From positions 1 through 64,000 of the forward strand of contig NZ_FOHX01000004.1 in NCBI RefSeq assembly GCF_900111685.1: a DNA stretch of 64,000 nucleotides, in the 5' to 3' direction. Every line of letters begins with the position of its first letter. The stretch's first letter is position 1. Both the position numbers and the translations under genes were made by a program. Shown here piece after piece: positions 28,300-36,523 of this stretch. The DNA comes from Nonomuraea wenchangensis. GTDB lineage: Bacteria > Actinomycetota > Actinomycetes > Streptosporangiales > Streptosporangiaceae. The notes under the pieces are model-generated. The model saw nothing but the letters and a program-made list of their open reading frames with translations. It was not told where the DNA came from and made no database searches.

Positions 28300-29190
28300 A
28301 TGACCTCCAACACCCAACAGTCTGCCGTCACCGTGCTCGGCCTGGGGCCGATGGGCCGGGCGCTGGCCGGCGCCTTCCTGGCCGCCGGCGTACGGACGAC
28401 CGTGTGGAACCGTACGCCGGGCAAGGAGCGGGAGCTGGTCGAGCGGGGCGCGGCCGTCGCCCGGTCGCCGGAGGAGGCGGCCGGCGCGAGCCCGTTGACC
28501 GTGATCTGCGTCGTCAACTACGACGCGGTGGACGCCGTCGTACGGCGGCCCGAGGTGGCCGACGCGCTCAAGGGACGCACGCTGGTGAACCTGACCGCCG
28601 ACACCCCCGACCGGGCCAGGGACACCGCGGCCTGGGCGGGCGACCACGGCATCGGCTACCTGGACGGCGCCATCATGACGCCGACCCCGACCATCGGCAC
28701 CCCGGCCGGGGTGTTCCTGCACAGCGGTCCCGAGGAGCTCTACCGCGCGCACCGGCCGACGCTGGACGCCCTGGGCGGCACCCACACCCACCTCGGCGCG
28801 GACGTCGGCAGGGCGGCCGCGTACGACATCGCCCTGCTCGACATCTTCTGGACGGCGATGGCCGGGTACGCGCACGCCCTGGCGGTGGCCAGGGCCGAGG
28901 GGATCAGCGCGCGGGAGCTGGCGCCGTTCGCCCAGGGGATCGGCGCGATCCTCCCGCCGCTCTTCGAGGAGGGCGCGGCGGACGCGGACAGCGGCACGTA
29001 CTCCGGCGAGGGGAACCCCATCACCTCGGCGGTGTCGTCCATGGCCCACATCGTCCACACCTCCGAGGCCCACGGCATCGACGCGAGCGTGATGCGCGCG
29101 GCCGAAGGGCTGGCCCGCCGCGTCATCGGACAGGGCCACGGCGACGACGGGTTCCTCCGCGTCACGGAGCTGCTCAACCCGAGCGCCTAG
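28300..29190 (+). CDS. NAD(P)-binding imine reductase-like protein
   Basis: The 296-residue protein has the Rossmann motif VTVLGLGPMGRALAGAFLAAG with an RT-containing NADPH-type loop (TTVWNRTPGK). It also has LVNLTADTPDRARDTAAWA and the C-terminal ADSGTYSGEGNPITSAVSSMAHIVHTSEAHGID, typical of bacterial imine reductases in the hydroxyisobutyrate dehydrogenase superfamily. GAGGAG lies just upstream. It is convergent, overlapping by four bases with the M50 gene. The physiological substrate is not visible. Confidence 0.88.
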   Translation: MTSNTQQSAVTVLGLGPMGRALAGAFLAAGVRTTVWNRTPGKERELVERGAAVARSPEEAAGASPLTVICVVNYDAVDAVVRRPEVADALKGRTLVNLTADTPDRARDTAAWAGDHGIGYLDGAIMTPTPTIGTPAGVFLHSGPEELYRAHRPTLDALGGTHTHLGADVGRAAAYDIALLDIFWTAMAGYAHALAVARAEGISARELAPFAQGIGAILPPLFEEGAADADSGTYSGEGNPITSAVSSMAHIVHTSEAHGIDASVMRAAEGLARRVIGQGHGDDGFLRVTELLNPSA

Positions 29191-30437
29191 CGCCGCACGC
29201 GCTCCCGTACCGCCAGGAAAAGGGCCAGCACGTACGGCCCGAGCAGCAGGGCGGCACACAGCAGCGCGTACCAGAACCGTGGCTCGAACGGCCCCAGCAC
29301 GAGCCGGTCGGCCGTCCACGCCAGCGTCGCGACCACGACAGGGAGCACGAAGAAGACGAACCAGGCCAGCACCCCGGCGAACCCGGCCAGCCACACCCAC
29401 CGGAACCACCGCCCGGCCCGTAGGTCGGCCGGCCCGGCCGCGACCAGCTCCGCGGCCTGGGCCGGGGTGAGCCGGCCGAACGCCCGCCGCAGCAGCAGGG
29501 TCTTGACCCGCCACAGGTCGCGGCAGCCGAGCGCGTTGACCAGCACCGCGTACAGATCGGTACGCAGGAACACCATGCACTGCCACAGCAGGCCCGCCAG
29601 CTTCACGAACACCCACACCGCGAGCGTCGCGTCCACGGCGGGAGCCGGCGACCACACCCCCTGCCGGATCAGCAACCGGGCGGTCAGCAGCAGGCTGAGC
29701 ACGACCACGTCCACCGCGATCCCGCCGAGCAGCGGCCCGTAGCGGAGGCGGCGCGGCACCGTCCAGAGCTGGGAGAGGTCGGTCTCCAGGACGAGCAGCA
29801 TCATCCGCCGGTCCACCCCGAACCGGGACCTGAGGCCGATCGCGCGGGCGGCCAGCCAGTGCCCGCCCTCGTGCAGAGCCGTCGAGACCAGGACGAACGG
29901 CATGAGCAGCAGCACGCTCAGCCCGACGTCGTCGAGCAGGAACGCGTCCCGTTCCGGGCTCGGGAACAGCGACGGTGAGGTGACGAAGACGGCCAGGCAG
30001 AACAGGGCGAGGGCGAGATAGCAGGCCCAGGCCGCCCGCCCGAAGAACGGGCGGGCGGCGCGCCGGCTCACCCCAGCGATCCAGCGCCGCATCTGGATCG
30101 GCGCGGTACGCACGGCCTGGCGTTCCGCGCCCGCCCGACCGTCGCCGGGTGGGACGTCGCCGGGCCGGTCGTCGCCCGGTCGGTCGTCGAGGAAGCCCAG
30201 CTCGGCGAGCGTCGCAACGAACGACGGCAGATCCACGGGCTCACCGGCGAACGCCTCGGCCTCGGCGGCGGCTTCCTCCTGGCTCGCGCCGCGCAGCAGC
30301 GCCGAGATCACCACTCCGCCCACGGCGGGCATGGCGACGAAGGTGCCGGTGGCGGGGTCGCCGACCAGGGCCTCGTCCCCCTCCTCGACCACGGTGAGCG
30401 GGCGCAGCCGTACCCCGCCGGTCATGGGGCCGGTCAT
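29187..30437 (-). CDS. PqqD-domain M50 membrane metalloprotease, RiPP-associated
   Basis: The 416-residue protein has an N-terminal PqqD/RRE-like winged-helix region (residues 10-85; VDLPSFVATLAELGFLDD). A Pro/Gly linker follows, then five to six membrane helices. The zinc motif H189-E-G-G-H193 sits at the start of a helix, as in site-2 proteases. PqqD-like domains bind RiPP leader peptides, so it may cleave or export a modified peptide. It starts four bases after the ThiF-like stop, so the two are translationally coupled. It is the last gene of the peptide-ThiF-M50 set. Confidence 0.82.
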   Translation of the reverse strand: MTGPMTGGVRLRPLTVVEEGDEALVGDPATGTFVAMPAVGGVVISALLRGASQEEAAAEAEAFAGEPVDLPSFVATLAELGFLDDRPGDDRPGDVPPGDGRAGAERQAVRTAPIQMRRWIAGVSRRAARPFFGRAAWACYLALALFCLAVFVTSPSLFPSPERDAFLLDDVGLSVLLLMPFVLVSTALHEGGHWLAARAIGLRSRFGVDRRMMLLVLETDLSQLWTVPRRLRYGPLLGGIAVDVVVLSLLLTARLLIRQGVWSPAPAVDATLAVWVFVKLAGLLWQCMVFLRTDLYAVLVNALGCRDLWRVKTLLLRRAFGRLTPAQAAELVAAGPADLRAGRWFRWVWLAGFAGVLAWFVFFVLPVVVATLAWTADRLVLGPFEPRFWYALLCAALLLGPYVLALFLAVRERVRR

Positions 30438-30441
30438 GGGG

Positions 30442-31530
30442 TCACCGCCGGGCCAGCGCGCACGCCGGGCAGTCCGGGTCGCGGGGGAACGGCTGCCACA
30501 CGGGGACGAGCCCGTTCAGCAGGTCGAGCACCACCCGGGACCCGGCCGCGCGCGGCGGCTCGACGCCGGTCAGGTAGCGCATGACCTCGTAGGCGACCAG
30601 CGACCCGACCTGCATCGCCATCGGCCCGGTGAGGCCGTTGGCGAGCCGCAGTCCGCGGCTGAGCCGCTGCGCGACCGCCGCGCTCGTACGTCCGTCGGCC
30701 GGCGGCAGGTCGGACTCGTCACAGAGCAGGCAGGCGCTCCGGCCCGGGTCCACGGAGAAGTAGATGAGCTGGGTCCGGGTCATCCCGCCGGCGACCAGCG
30801 GGACGCCGGCGCGCAACGCCGCCTCGTTCACCCACAGGTTCGCGTCGGGCGCGCCGTCGAGGCCGCCGGCGATCACGTGGACGTCCTCGGTCAGGTCCTT
30901 GAGGTCGTCGGGGCCGGAGATCCACCGGTCCACGGCGCGTACCTGGATGTCCGGGTCGTACTCGCGCACCCATTCTGCGGCGCGGTCCACCTTCGACCGG
31001 CCGACGTCGGCGTACCGGTAGAGGAACTGGCGGGCGAAGTTGCGCGGCGCGATGTCGTCGCGGTCCACCAGCGTGAGCGCGCCGACGCCGAGCCCGGCCA
31101 GGCACTGCACCAGGGCCGAGCCGCCGCCGCCCGCGCCGAGCACGAGGACGTGCGAGTCGCGCAGCCGCCGGACGAACTCCGCCCGCGACGTGTCCAGCCG
31201 GGCGAAGGCCCCGAAGAACGTCAGATTGGAGAAATGCCGCTCGTTGGCGTCCGGTTCGCTGAGGAATCGTTCTGCGGCGTCCTCGACCAGGCCGAGCGAG
31301 TCGAGCCCGGCGAGCCCCGCGCGGACGTCGTCCCCCGTGACGGCGACGCCCCGCGCGGCCAGCCGCGCGCTCAGCTCCTCGGCCGTGGCCGGCCCGCGCG
31401 CCAGCTCGTCGAGGAGCGCCGCGATCCGCCCGTCGGGATCGGCCAGCGTGTACGCCTCGCGCGGGTCGTGGACCACCACCAGCTCGTCGCCCAGGGGCTC
31501 CCAGGCGCACTCCTTCAACATCACCTGCAT
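30442..31530 (-). CDS. ThiF/E1-like adenylyltransferase with N-terminal RRE-like domain
   Basis: The 362-residue protein has a PqqD-like N-terminus (residues 1-90). The E1/ThiF Rossmann core follows: VLVLGAGGGGSALVQ (128-142), LTLVDRDDIAPRNFARQFLY with the acidic ATP-binding strand, and the K180 region DVGRSKV. Two CxxC pairs (CLLC, and CPAC at the end) form the usual structural zinc site. Related enzymes in RiPP pathways (MccB, PaaA) adenylate or cyclise short peptides. It lies 82 bases downstream of the 18-residue peptide gene, across a strong hairpin. Confidence 0.88.
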   Translation of the reverse strand: MQVMLKECAWEPLGDELVVVHDPREAYTLADPDGRIAALLDELARGPATAEELSARLAARGVAVTGDDVRAGLAGLDSLGLVEDAAERFLSEPDANERHFSNLTFFGAFARLDTSRAEFVRRLRDSHVLVLGAGGGGSALVQCLAGLGVGALTLVDRDDIAPRNFARQFLYRYADVGRSKVDRAAEWVREYDPDIQVRAVDRWISGPDDLKDLTEDVHVIAGGLDGAPDANLWVNEAALRAGVPLVAGGMTRTQLIYFSVDPGRSACLLCDESDLPPADGRTSAAVAQRLSRGLRLANGLTGPMAMQVGSLVAYEVMRYLTGVEPPRAAGSRVVLDLLNGLVPVWQPFPRDPDCPACALARR

Positions 31531-31564
31531 CGCGCTGTCCGCATCGTTCGTCGGGCCGGGGACT

Positions 31565-31608
31565 GGCCGGGAGGCGGCAGGACCGCCTCCCGGCCGACTG
31601 GGAGGCGG
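31565..31608 (-). terminator. Three-arm hairpin between peptide gene and thiF-like gene
   Basis: A perfect 13-base stem (31565-31577 with 31583-31595, five-base loop) lies between the peptide stop and the enzyme gene. The arm nearest the peptide gene (31600-31608, CCGCCTCCC on minus) repeats the distal arm. The middle arm can therefore pair with either neighbour. This looks like an attenuator or processing element that lowers enzyme expression relative to peptide. There is no U tract. Confidence 0.55.
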
Positions 31609-31612
31609 TGCC

Positions 31613-31669
31613 TCAGGTCATGAACTGGGTCGCCTTGACGGCCTCGACCTTGCGAACCTCGATCTTCAC
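31613..31669 (-). CDS. Putative 18-residue RiPP precursor peptide
   Basis: GTG at 31669 is preceded, at an eight-base spacing, by AAGGAGGTGA, a perfect complement of the 16S rRNA 3' end and the best ribosome site in the window. The encoded peptide is MKIEVRKVEAVKATQFMT. It starts an apparent operon with the ThiF-like and PqqD-M50 genes and is divergent from a SARP regulator. The charged, alternating N-terminal part could be a minimal leader. The KATQFMT end would be the core. A GTG at 31678 is also in frame but lies inside the ribosome site. I know no named family for it. Confidence 0.7.
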   Translation of the reverse strand: MKIEVRKVEAVKATQFMT

Positions 31670-31725
31670 CGCGTTCACCTCCTTCCGTCGTTTCCGATCA
31701 ACCTCCTCCACCGGCCCACACAAAC

Positions 31726-31743
31726 CGCATAGGGTCGCCATAG
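31726..31743 (-). promoter_or_regulatory. Candidate SARP heptamer repeats
   Basis: On the minus strand CTATGGC (31743-31737) and CTATGCG (31732-31726) are direct repeats exactly 11 bases apart. They lie upstream of the peptide gene in the divergent region shared with the SARP gene. SARP regulators bind heptameric direct repeats with 11- or 22-base periodicity near the -35 region. The assignment is inferred from spacing and context. Confidence 0.5.
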
Positions 31744-31778
31744 AAGGACAGAACCGCTGATCGTGCCGGGAGACGAAG

Positions 31779-34664
31779 GTGGACTTCGCGATCCTCGGGC
31801 CCGTCCAGGTCACCGACGCGCGGCGGCCCGTCCGGCTGGCCGCCAAGGCGCGCGCGGTGCTCGGCGTCTTCCTGCTCCACCCCAACACCGTCCTGACCAG
31901 GGACCGGCTGATCGCCTCGGTGTGGGACGACCCGCCCCGGTCCGCGCTGCCGAACCTGCAGACGTACCTCACCGCGCTGCGCCGCGCGGAGATCGAGGTC
32001 GAGACCGTGCCGCACGGCTACCGCCTGTGCCTCGGCCCGGACCGGCTCGACGTGCTCGCCTTCGAGGAGGCCGTACGTGAGGCCAGGCTGGAGGCGGCGC
32101 GCGGGGAGCCCGCCACGGCGAACCGGCTGTTCGCGCGGGCGCTGGCGCTGTGGCGCGGCCGGCCCGCCGAGGACGTGACGCTGGCCGCGACGATGCAGGC
32201 GCGCATCGCCGAGCTGGAGGAACGCCGGGAGAGCGCCCGGCTCGGCTGGATCGACGTGCGCCTGCGGCTCGGCCTGTACGACGAGCTCGTCGGCGAGCTG
32301 ACCGCGCTGGTGGAGGCCGCGCCGTTCAACGAACGCCTGTGGCACCGGCTCATGCTGACGCTGCACCGGGCGGGCAGGCGCGCCGAGGCGCTGGAGGCGT
32401 ACCGGCGGGCCCGCGCGGTCCTCGTCGCCGAGCTGGCCCTGGAGCCCGGCCAGGAGTTACGCGAGCTGCACGCGGCGGTCCTCGACGACGCTCCCGTTCC
32501 CGCTCCCGAGCTGGAGACGGTACGGGAGCCCGCGTGGACGGGGATCTGCCTGCTTCCCGCCGACATCGCCGACCTGGCCGGGCGCGAGCGCGAGACCCGG
32601 GACCTGGTCGCCGCCCTGGAGGTCTCCGACGCGGCGGGCGGCAGGGCGCCGGCGATCGTGACGGTGTCCGGGCCGCCCGGGGTCGGGAAGACCACGCTGG
32701 CGGTGCACGTCGCGCACCTGGTCAGGGAGCGGTACCCCGACGGCCAGCTCTTCGTCCGGCTGCACGGCGCGTCAGCCTCGCCCCGCGACCCGTCCGACCT
32801 GCTCGCCGAGCTGTTGCGGGCGCTCGGCGTGGACTCGGCCGGGGTGCCCGCCTCCACCGAGGAGCGGGCGGCGACGTACCGGGCCATGATCGCCGACCGC
32901 GCGGTGCTCGTGCTGCTGGACGACGCGGCCGGCGAGGCCCAGGTGCAGCCGCTGATCCCGGGCACGCCGGGCTCGGCCGTCGTCCTCACCTCGCGCGGGC
33001 CGCTGCCGGCGCTGCCGGGCGCGGTGACGTACGCGCTGGACGTGCCCACGCCGGCCGAGGCCCGCGCGCTGCTCGCGGGCGTGGCCGGGGCGGACCGGGT
33101 GGCGAGCGACCCGGCGGCGGCGGAGGCGATACTCGACGCCTGCGGGCGGCTGCCGCTCGCCCTGCGCATCGCCGGGGCGCGCCTCGCCACCCGCCCGGCC
33201 TGGCCTGTGGCCGAGCTGGCGCGCCGGCTCGCACAGGGATCAGGACGGGGCTCGGCGCTGAACGAGCTGCGCGCGGGCCATCTGGACGTCCGGGCCACGT
33301 TCGAGGCGAGCTACGCGACGCTGTCGCCGCCCGCGCGGCGCGCGTTCCGGCTGCTCGGGTCGGTGGCCGCCGACGGCGTGGCGGCTTGGACGGTGGCGGC
33401 GCTGGCGGGGACGAGCGCGTACGACGTGGACGGCTCCCTGGAGGAGCTGGCCGTCGCCGGGCTGATCACCGCCGGCGCGGCCGACGCCGCGGCCCAGCCC
33501 CGCTACCGCATGCACGACCTGCTGCGCGGCTTCGCCGGCGAGCTGTTCCGCGCCGAGGAGAGCGGCGAACGCGGGACAGCCGCCCTGCGCCGGGTCGCCG
33601 CCGAGGCCCGCGCCCGCGCCGCCGGCGCCGCTGCCGAGCTGCCCCTCGCCTTCGCGCCGCCGCCACCGGACGTGCCGCCGAGGACGCCGCCCTGTCCGGA
33701 GGGCGGCGCCTGGCTGGCGGCGGAGCGCGGCGTGCTCGTCGCCGTGGCCGAGGCCGCCGCGCACGCCGGGCTGGTGCGGGAGGCGGCCGGTCTCGCGTAC
33801 GCGCTGGCGCCGTTCCTCGTCGTGCGCGGCTTCCACGACGAGGCCGTACGCCTACTGGGAACGGTCGCGGGCGCCGCCGCGACGGCGGGGGACACCGGCA
33901 CCGAGACGCGCCTGCGGCTGGTGAGCGCCGACGCCGAGGTGGACCGCCGGCGCGCCGGCACGGTCGCGGACGAGTTCCGCCACCTGCTCGGCCGCTGCTC
34001 GCGGGCGGGGGACCGGCACGCGGCGGCGTACGCGCTGCTCGGGGTCGCCGCCACCCTGGAGCACGACCTGGGCTCCGCGCTCACCGCCGCCACGCTGGCC
34101 GCCGAGCGCTTCCACGCGCTGGGCGACGGGCACGGCCTGCTGAGCGCGTGGTCCGAGATCGCCGGGATCCAGTTCTACCTGGGCCGGCACGACGCCGCCG
34201 GGGCGACCTGCCGCCGGGCCCTCGCCCACCTCGACGGCCACAGCGCCCTCCATCGGGCCCGTTTCCTGCGCGCCCTCGGCATCGCTTGCTACGAGACGGG
34301 CCGCGTCGAGGAGGCGATCGGCCACTACCGGACCAGCCTCGACCTCTGCCGCGAGCTGCGATGGGAGACCGGCGAACGGCTGTCGCTGCACCGGCTGGCC
34401 CAGGCCGAGGCCGCGCTGGGCCGCCACGACACCGCCGTCGTCATGCTCGCCCGGTGCGCGCAGCTCTTCGTGAACGCGGGGGACACGCGGGGGCAGGCGC
34501 TGATCTCGTACACGTTGGGCGAGATCAGCCGGTGGCGGGGCGACGAACGGGTGGCGCTGGCCCACTTCACCGCCTGCCTCGACCGGCTGGACCCGCTCAA
34601 CGAACACCTCTGGTCCGCCCGCACCCGCGACCAGATCGCCCGCTCCCGCGCCGTGCTCCGATGA
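31779..34664 (+). CDS. AfsR/SARP-family regulator with NB-ARC and TPR domains
   Basis: The 961-residue protein has an N-terminal OmpR-like winged helix (FAILGPVQVTDARRPVRLAAKARAVLGVFLLHPN...LIASVWDD), then a BTAD domain (VEAAPFNERLWHRLMLTLHRAGRRAEALEAYRRARAVL). An NB-ARC ATPase follows (P-loop GPPGVGKTT near residue 300, VLVLLDDAAGEAQ, GRLPLALRIAGARLA), then C-terminal TPR repeats. This is the large AfsR-type layout of cluster-situated activators. GTG 31779 follows GGGAG. It is divergent from the peptide-ThiF-M50 genes, its likely target. Confidence 0.93.
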   Translation: MDFAILGPVQVTDARRPVRLAAKARAVLGVFLLHPNTVLTRDRLIASVWDDPPRSALPNLQTYLTALRRAEIEVETVPHGYRLCLGPDRLDVLAFEEAVREARLEAARGEPATANRLFARALALWRGRPAEDVTLAATMQARIAELEERRESARLGWIDVRLRLGLYDELVGELTALVEAAPFNERLWHRLMLTLHRAGRRAEALEAYRRARAVLVAELALEPGQELRELHAAVLDDAPVPAPELETVREPAWTGICLLPADIADLAGRERETRDLVAALEVSDAAGGRAPAIVTVSGPPGVGKTTLAVHVAHLVRERYPDGQLFVRLHGASASPRDPSDLLAELLRALGVDSAGVPASTEERAATYRAMIADRAVLVLLDDAAGEAQVQPLIPGTPGSAVVLTSRGPLPALPGAVTYALDVPTPAEARALLAGVAGADRVASDPAAAEAILDACGRLPLALRIAGARLATRPAWPVAELARRLAQGSGRGSALNELRAGHLDVRATFEASYATLSPPARRAFRLLGSVAADGVAAWTVAALAGTSAYDVDGSLEELAVAGLITAGAADAAAQPRYRMHDLLRGFAGELFRAEESGERGTAALRRVAAEARARAAGAAAELPLAFAPPPPDVPPRTPPCPEGGAWLAAERGVLVAVAEAAAHAGLVREAAGLAYALAPFLVVRGFHDEAVRLLGTVAGAAATAGDTGTETRLRLVSADAEVDRRRAGTVADEFRHLLGRCSRAGDRHAAAYALLGVAATLEHDLGSALTAATLAAERFHALGDGHGLLSAWSEIAGIQFYLGRHDAAGATCRRALAHLDGHSALHRARFLRALGIACYETGRVEEAIGHYRTSLDLCRELRWETGERLSLHRLAQAEAALGRHDTAVVMLARCAQLFVNAGDTRGQALISYTLGEISRWRGDERVALAHFTACLDRLDPLNEHLWSARTRDQIARSRAVLR

Positions 34665-34723
34665 ATCCCAGGCTCGGACGTGGTCTCCCTTTCGAGACGA
34701 CCGAACTCATGAGGAGCGTTCCC

Positions 34724-35062
34724 GTGGACATGCACAGCGTGGTGTGCGTACGTGACCGGACAATCTCCCTGAAGTGGTACGAAGCCTTCTTCGGCCGACC
34801 GGCGGACGAGATCCTCGGCGAGGAACACCTGTGGCAGACCGGCGAAAACGCCTGGCTCGTCATCGACGACCGGCCGGTGCGGGCCTCCCGCGTGGGCGGC
34901 ACCATGATCACGTTCGGTGTGACCGACCTCGACGACATCCTGGCCCGCCTGGCCGCGTACGGCATCGAGCACGAACCGGTGGAGACCTACTCCAACGGGG
35001 TGCGCCACGTCGAGATCATCGACCCCGACGGCAACAGCATGTCGCTCGCGCAGCTCTCCTAG
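34724..35062 (+). CDS. VOC-superfamily (glyoxalase-like) protein
   Basis: The 112-residue single-domain VOC protein has SVVCVRDRTISLKWYEAFFGRPADEI at its start, a GGTMITFGVTDLDDILARLAAYGIE middle strand, and VRHVEIIDPDGNSMSLAQLS at its end. That last stretch is the typical beta-strand with a metal-binding Glu. GTG 34724 is preceded by GAGGAG seven bases upstream; an earlier ATG at 34661 overlaps the SARP stop but lacks a ribosome site. The substrate is unknown. Confidence 0.85.
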   Translation: MDMHSVVCVRDRTISLKWYEAFFGRPADEILGEEHLWQTGENAWLVIDDRPVRASRVGGTMITFGVTDLDDILARLAAYGIEHEPVETYSNGVRHVEIIDPDGNSMSLAQLS

Positions 35063-35472
35063 AGACCGAGCGGGTGCCCCGTCGTCGCGTCGACGTGGCC
35101 GGGGACCTCGGCGTGGCGGTCGCCGACCGACGACGTCCCGGTGGGCTCGAACATGAGGATCGCCGCCCCGCCGGGCGCGGACGGCCGGTGCTCCGTGCCG
35201 CGCGGAACGGTGAACACCGAGCCCGTGGGGAGCCGGACCGTACGCTCCCCGCCGGGCTCACGCAGGGCGATGTCCAGCTCCCCTTCGAGCACCAGGAAGA
35301 ACTCGTCGGTGTCGTCGTGGACGTGCCAGACGTGCTCGCCCTCGACCTTGGCGACGCGTACGTCGTAGTCGTTGACGCGCGTGACGATGCGAGGGCTCCA
35401 CAGGGCGTCGAAGGAGGCCAGGGCCTGGCTGAGGGCGATGGGTTCGAGGTTCACGAGTGCATCCTGGCCCAC
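35059..35472 (-). CDS. Cupin-domain protein
   Basis: The product of up to 137 residues is a single cupin. Motif 1 is HVWHVHDDTDEFFLVLEGELDI (two His and Glu metal ligands) and motif 2 is PTGSVFTVPRGTEHRPSA. Its function is probably metal-dependent small-molecule binding or isomerisation. It overlaps the convergent VOC gene by four bases and is divergent from the GlxA-type regulator by 34 bases, which probably regulates it. An internal GTG at 35454 is an alternative start. Confidence 0.88.
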   Translation of the reverse strand: MGQDALVNLEPIALSQALASFDALWSPRIVTRVNDYDVRVAKVEGEHVWHVHDDTDEFFLVLEGELDIALREPGGERTVRLPTGSVFTVPRGTEHRPSAPGGAAILMFEPTGTSSVGDRHAEVPGHVDATTGHPLGL

Positions 35473-35506
35473 CGGACCCGCACGGCGTGAGTGCTAGGAA
35501 TAGCAC

Positions 35507-36523
35507 ATGGCGCAAGAATCCTCGCACAACGCCCGAGCCGGGGGCGCGCACCGGGTCGTCGTGATCGTGGACGAGAACTCCAACCCGTTCGAGCTGGGCT
35601 GCGCGACCGAGGTCTTCGGCCTGCGCCGGCCTGAGCTCGGCCGCGACCTGTACGACTTCCGCCTGTGCTCCCCCGAGCCGCGCACCCCGATGAGGGACGG
35701 GTTCTTCACCCTCACGGGCGTCGCTGGCCTGGAGGCGGCCGAATCGGCGGACACCCTGATCGTCCCGAACCGTCCCGACGTCGAGGTGCCCAGAAGAGCC
35801 GCCGTGCTCGACGCCATCCGCCGGGCCCACGTGCGCGGCGCCCGCCTGGTCGGCTTCTGCAGCGGCGCCTTCACCCTGGCCGAGGCCGGGGTGCTCGATG
35901 GGCGCCGGGCCACCGCGCACTGGCAGTGGGCGGACTCCTTCCGGGCCCGCTTCCCTTCGGTCCGGCTCGAGACGGACGTGCTGTTCGTGGACGACGGCGA
36001 CATCCTCACCGCCGCGGGGAGCTCGGCCGCGCTCGACCTCGGCCTGCACCTCGTCCGCCGGGACCACGGCGCGGAGGTCGCCAACTCGGTGAGCCGCCGG
36101 CTGGTCTTCGCCGCCCATCGCGACGGCGGGCAACGGCAGTTCGTGGAGCGGCCCGTGCCCGAGGTGCCCGACGAATCGCTGGCGCCCGTACTCGCCTGGG
36201 CCCAGGAGCATTTGGACGCCCCGCTCACGGTGTCCGACCTGGCGGCGCGCGCCTCGGTCAGCGCGGCCACCCTGCACCGCCGCTTCCAGGCGCAACTGGG
36301 CACCACCCCGCTGGCGTGGCTGACGGGCGAACGCCTCGCCCTGGCGTGCCGGCTGATCGAACGGGGCGAGTCCCGCTTCGAGACGGTCGCCCGGCACACC
36401 GGCCTCGGCACCGCCGCCAACCTGCGCGCGCTGATGCGCCGCAGGATCGGCCTCACCCCCCTGCAGTACCGCCACCGCTTCGGCCCGGGCCAGGCATCGA
36501 CGCCGAGGCCAGCCGGGTCGTGA
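35507..36523 (+). CDS. GlxA-family AraC regulator (DJ-1/PfpI domain plus HTH)
   Basis: The 338-residue protein joins an N-terminal class I amidotransferase-like domain to a C-terminal AraC HTH pair. The first part contains VVVIVDENSNPFELGCATEVFGL, the nucleophile-elbow-like LVGFCSGAFTLAEAG and RRATAHWQWAD. The second contains LTVSDLAARASVSAATLHRRFQAQLGTTPLAWL and the FETVARHTGLGTAANLRALMRRR HTH. Such regulators respond to small nitrogenous ligands. Its 3' end overlaps the GNAT gene by 71 bases on the opposite strand. Confidence 0.92.
   Translation: MAQESSHNARAGGAHRVVVIVDENSNPFELGCATEVFGLRRPELGRDLYDFRLCSPEPRTPMRDGFFTLTGVAGLEAAESADTLIVPNRPDVEVPRRAAVLDAIRRAHVRGARLVGFCSGAFTLAEAGVLDGRRATAHWQWADSFRARFPSVRLETDVLFVDDGDILTAAGSSAALDLGLHLVRRDHGAEVANSVSRRLVFAAHRDGGQRQFVERPVPEVPDESLAPVLAWAQEHLDAPLTVSDLAARASVSAATLHRRFQAQLGTTPLAWLTGERLALACRLIERGESRFETVARHTGLGTAANLRALMRRRIGLTPLQYRHRFGPGQASTPRPAGS

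Noticed and set aside
29187..31669. Microcin C-like nucleotide peptide locus
   Set aside because: The peptide does not end in Asn and no MccC/E/F-like genes are present. Only the E1-like enzyme is shared.
32150..35062. A 970-codon plus frame through the SARP gene
   Set aside because: It is an Ala/Arg/Gly-rich shadow of the SARP frame. Only its final 112 codons (from 34724) are a real VOC gene.
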